From positions 124,001 to 188,000 of the forward strand of contig JBQMRX010000001.1 in assembly GCA_052174115.1 (NCBI GenBank): 64,000 nucleotides of DNA, written 5' to 3'. Positions 62,432 to 64,000 of this stretch are shown one piece after another. The notes under the pieces were generated by a model. The model had not been told where the DNA came from, searched no databases, and was given only the letters and a program-made list of their open reading frames with translations. A program made the translations under genes and the position numbers. This stretch comes from Arsenophonus sp052174115. Its GTDB lineage: Bacteria > Pseudomonadota > Gammaproteobacteria > Enterobacterales > Enterobacteriaceae. The first letter of the stretch is position 1; each line of letters opens with the position of its first letter.

Positions 62432-62516
62432 CGGAAGGATAGAGATTCGAACTCTAGAATAGTTTCCCATTGGCGGTTTTCAAGACCGCTGCCTTTATCC
62501 ACTCGGCCATCCTTCC
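62432..62516 (-). tRNA. tRNA-Ser (anticodon UGA), CCA not encoded
   Basis: On the minus strand the sequence folds as a class II tRNA: acceptor GGAAGGA/TCCTTCC, D-arm GGCCGAGTGG, anticodon stem GCGGT/ACCGC with loop CTTGAAA (anticodon TGA), a long variable arm AATGG-GAAA-CTATT, and T-arm TAGAG/CTCTA around TTCGAAT. The discriminator is G. It matches the E. coli tRNA-Ser(UGA) pattern. The bases after the discriminator are TTA, not CCA, so the tail must be added by a nucleotidyltransferase. It reads UCA and, by wobble, other UCN codons. Confidence 0.96.
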
Positions 62517-63345
62517 ATAAAAAGAAATTATGACGAAATCTTATGATCTTGTCTAGACTTTAATATAAAAAATAATATTTTTTATTATTTATTTACAGTT
62601 AGTCTTTTAAGTTAATTAATAATAAAAATATACCTTAGAATTTTATTAAAAATTTAAATATAAAGTTTTAATATTATTATTATTAAATAATTTAATTTAT
62701 TTTTTTATTAAAATAATAAATTTTAATAAAATAATAATAAATTTTAATTTTAAATTAAAAATAAAATGTTCTAAAAAAATTATTTAATTTTAAGATTATA
62801 ATAAAAACATATTGAAATTTTTTAATTATTATTATGAATGAAATAAATAAAAAATTTTTAAAAATTAATTACATAAAATATAATAATTAATATTATCATA
62901 TTTATAATATAATATTTATTTTTTTGATATTAATAAATTATCTTTTTAACTAAAATATAAATTTAGTAAATTAAATTTATATTTAATATTTTTTAAAATT
63001 AATATTTATATTTTTATATAAATAAATTAAATAAAATTATTTTAACAATAAAAAACTAAAATTGATATTTACTTTAATATTTAAATATCTATTTTATATT
63101 AAATTAATTTTAAAATTTACAAATAAAAATTTTTTATTATTATAAGTAATAAATACTATCAATATATTAAATTAATTTTTATAAAATATTAAATAAATAA
63201 AATATAAATTTTATTTCTTACTTATAATAAAATAATATTTATAAGATAAATCATAAAATAAATACTTAATTTATTTATTAAAATAAAACGAATCGATAAT
63301 TTATTAAGTAAAAGATTTTTACGTTATTAATATAAAATCCTAATT
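62517..63345. other. Gene-free tract between tRNA-Ser and gyrA
   Basis: About 830 bp of A/T sequence downstream of gyrA and upstream of the tRNA gene. No coding remnant, and no clear gyrA terminator, was seen. Confidence 0.55.
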
Positions 63346-64000
63346 TTATTTTAAATTAACTCCATTTTCTGTTAAGTTTTTATTATTATTTTCTTTTTCT
63401 TTATTTTCAATAACTCGTTGTAAACCAACTATTTTTTCATTTTTATTAGTACGAATTAAAATAACGCCATGAGTATTTCTACCAACAATACTTATCCCTA
63501 CAACCAAAGTACGCACTAAAGTTCCTGCATTAGTAATCATTATAATTTGATCAGTTTTTTCTACCTGAATTGCTTTAACTACATTACCATTACGTTTATT
63601 AACTTTAATTGAAATAACACCTTGTGTAGCACGAAATTTTATTGGATATTCATTTGGTTGAGTTCGTTTACCATAACCATTTTCTGTAATGGTTAAAATA
63701 GTACCTTCTCCACGAGGTATAATTAACGAAACTACTTTATCTTCAGTTTGTAATTTAATACCTCGAACACCCATTGTTTTACGCCCTGTAGGACGAACCG
63801 AATTTTCAGAAAAACGAATAACTTTACCATTAGCAGAAAAAAGCATTATTTCATTTTTACCAGTAGTTAAATTAACATCAACTAGTTCATCACCTTTATT
63901 AAGATTAACTGCAATAATTCCAGTTTTTTTTCGGCTATTAAATTTTTTTAGTGATGTTTTTTTAACTATACCACGTGCTGTAACCATAAATATATAATAA
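63346..64000 (-). CDS. gyrA: DNA gyrase subunit A, C-terminal part (runs off the window)
   Basis: Gyrase A cuts and reseals DNA during negative supercoiling. The window holds about the last 218 codons, the later blades of the DNA-wrapping beta-pinwheel; the gene continues past base 64000, since the frame stays open there (IFMVTARGIVKK against E. coli VFMATANGTVKK). Conserved blade sequences are GDELVDVNLTTGKNEIMLFS, GVRGIKL, VVSLIIPRGEGTILT, ENGYGKRT, RATQGVISIKV, QIIMITNAGTLVRT and VGRNTHGVILIRT. After IVGLQRV the tail is only about 20 residues, rich in Asn, Lys and Glu, in place of the longer acidic tail of E. coli GyrA. Confidence 0.97.
   Translation of the reverse strand, partial: YYIFMVTARGIVKKTSLKKFNSRKKTGIIAVNLNKGDELVDVNLTTGKNEIMLFSANGKVIRFSENSVRPTGRKTMGVRGIKLQTEDKVVSLIIPRGEGTILTITENGYGKRTQPNEYPIKFRATQGVISIKVNKRNGNVVKAIQVEKTDQIIMITNAGTLVRTLVVGISIVGRNTHGVILIRTNKNEKIVGLQRVIENKEKENNNKNLTENGVNLK

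Overview
The window is a stretch of a very A+T-rich, decaying gammaproteobacterial chromosome. Every recognisable protein is closest, by recall, to Enterobacterales proteins, and gene neighbourhoods follow the E. coli order with many genes eroded or missing. About 31 protein genes fill roughly 45% of the 64 kb; the rest is almost pure A/T with scattered gene fossils. This pattern fits an insect endosymbiont at an intermediate stage of genome reduction. An Arsenophonus-like (Morganellaceae) affiliation is plausible from the DnaB N-terminus and general protein similarity, but it is an inference that needs a tree. No intact mobile element, CRISPR array, rRNA or phage gene was seen.

Layout. 1-592: 5' part of dnaB (minus), then a 4.6 kb empty tract with two long perfect palindromes. 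5.2-10.6 kb: icd (minus) divergent from mnmA and purB (plus), with the intervening E. coli genes gone. 12.4-19.99 kb: purM-purN and bcp (minus), then dapA, a bamC fossil and purC (plus). 20.8-22.6 kb: a minus-strand fossil of oligopeptidase B (ptrB). rplY and nfo stand alone in long empty tracts (22.6-33.3 kb). 33.3-36.3 kb: putrescine importer plaP convergent with sbcB. 36.9-41 kb: rne divergent from rluC.

42-52.9 kb: the classic rpmF-(plsX)-fabH-fabD-fabG-acpP-(fabF, pabC)-mltG-tmk-holB-tatD-hinT-lpoB cluster. plsX and pabC survive as recognisable fossils; fabF is not recognisable. 54.6-58 kb: mfd, whose N-terminal third is shattered while the translocase part stays open. 58.15-61.3 kb: lolC-lolD-lolE, followed by the N-terminal remnant of cobB. 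62.4 kb: tRNA-Ser(UGA) without an encoded CCA. 63.3-64 kb: 3' part of gyrA (minus).

Retained functions are replication and repair (DnaB, HolB, Tmk, GyrA, Nfo, ExoI, part of Mfd), purine synthesis (PurB, PurC, PurM, PurN), fatty-acid synthesis (FabH/D/G, ACP), lipoprotein export (LolCDE), peptidoglycan and DAP supply (MltG, LpoB, DapA), RNA processing and modification (RNase E, RluC, MnmA), one TCA enzyme (Icd) and polyamine import (PlaP).

The most unusual signals are a series of long perfect inverted repeats (18-27 bp arms, 0-4 nt spacers) scattered through the A/T tracts and one inside lolE; the reduction of Mfd to its RNAP-binding and motor part; a Tyr-to-Cys change at a catalytic-triad position of DapA; C-terminal truncation of RNase E just after its enolase site; and an N-terminal insertion in ACP behind a conserved leader. 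No clearly new multi-gene system was found.
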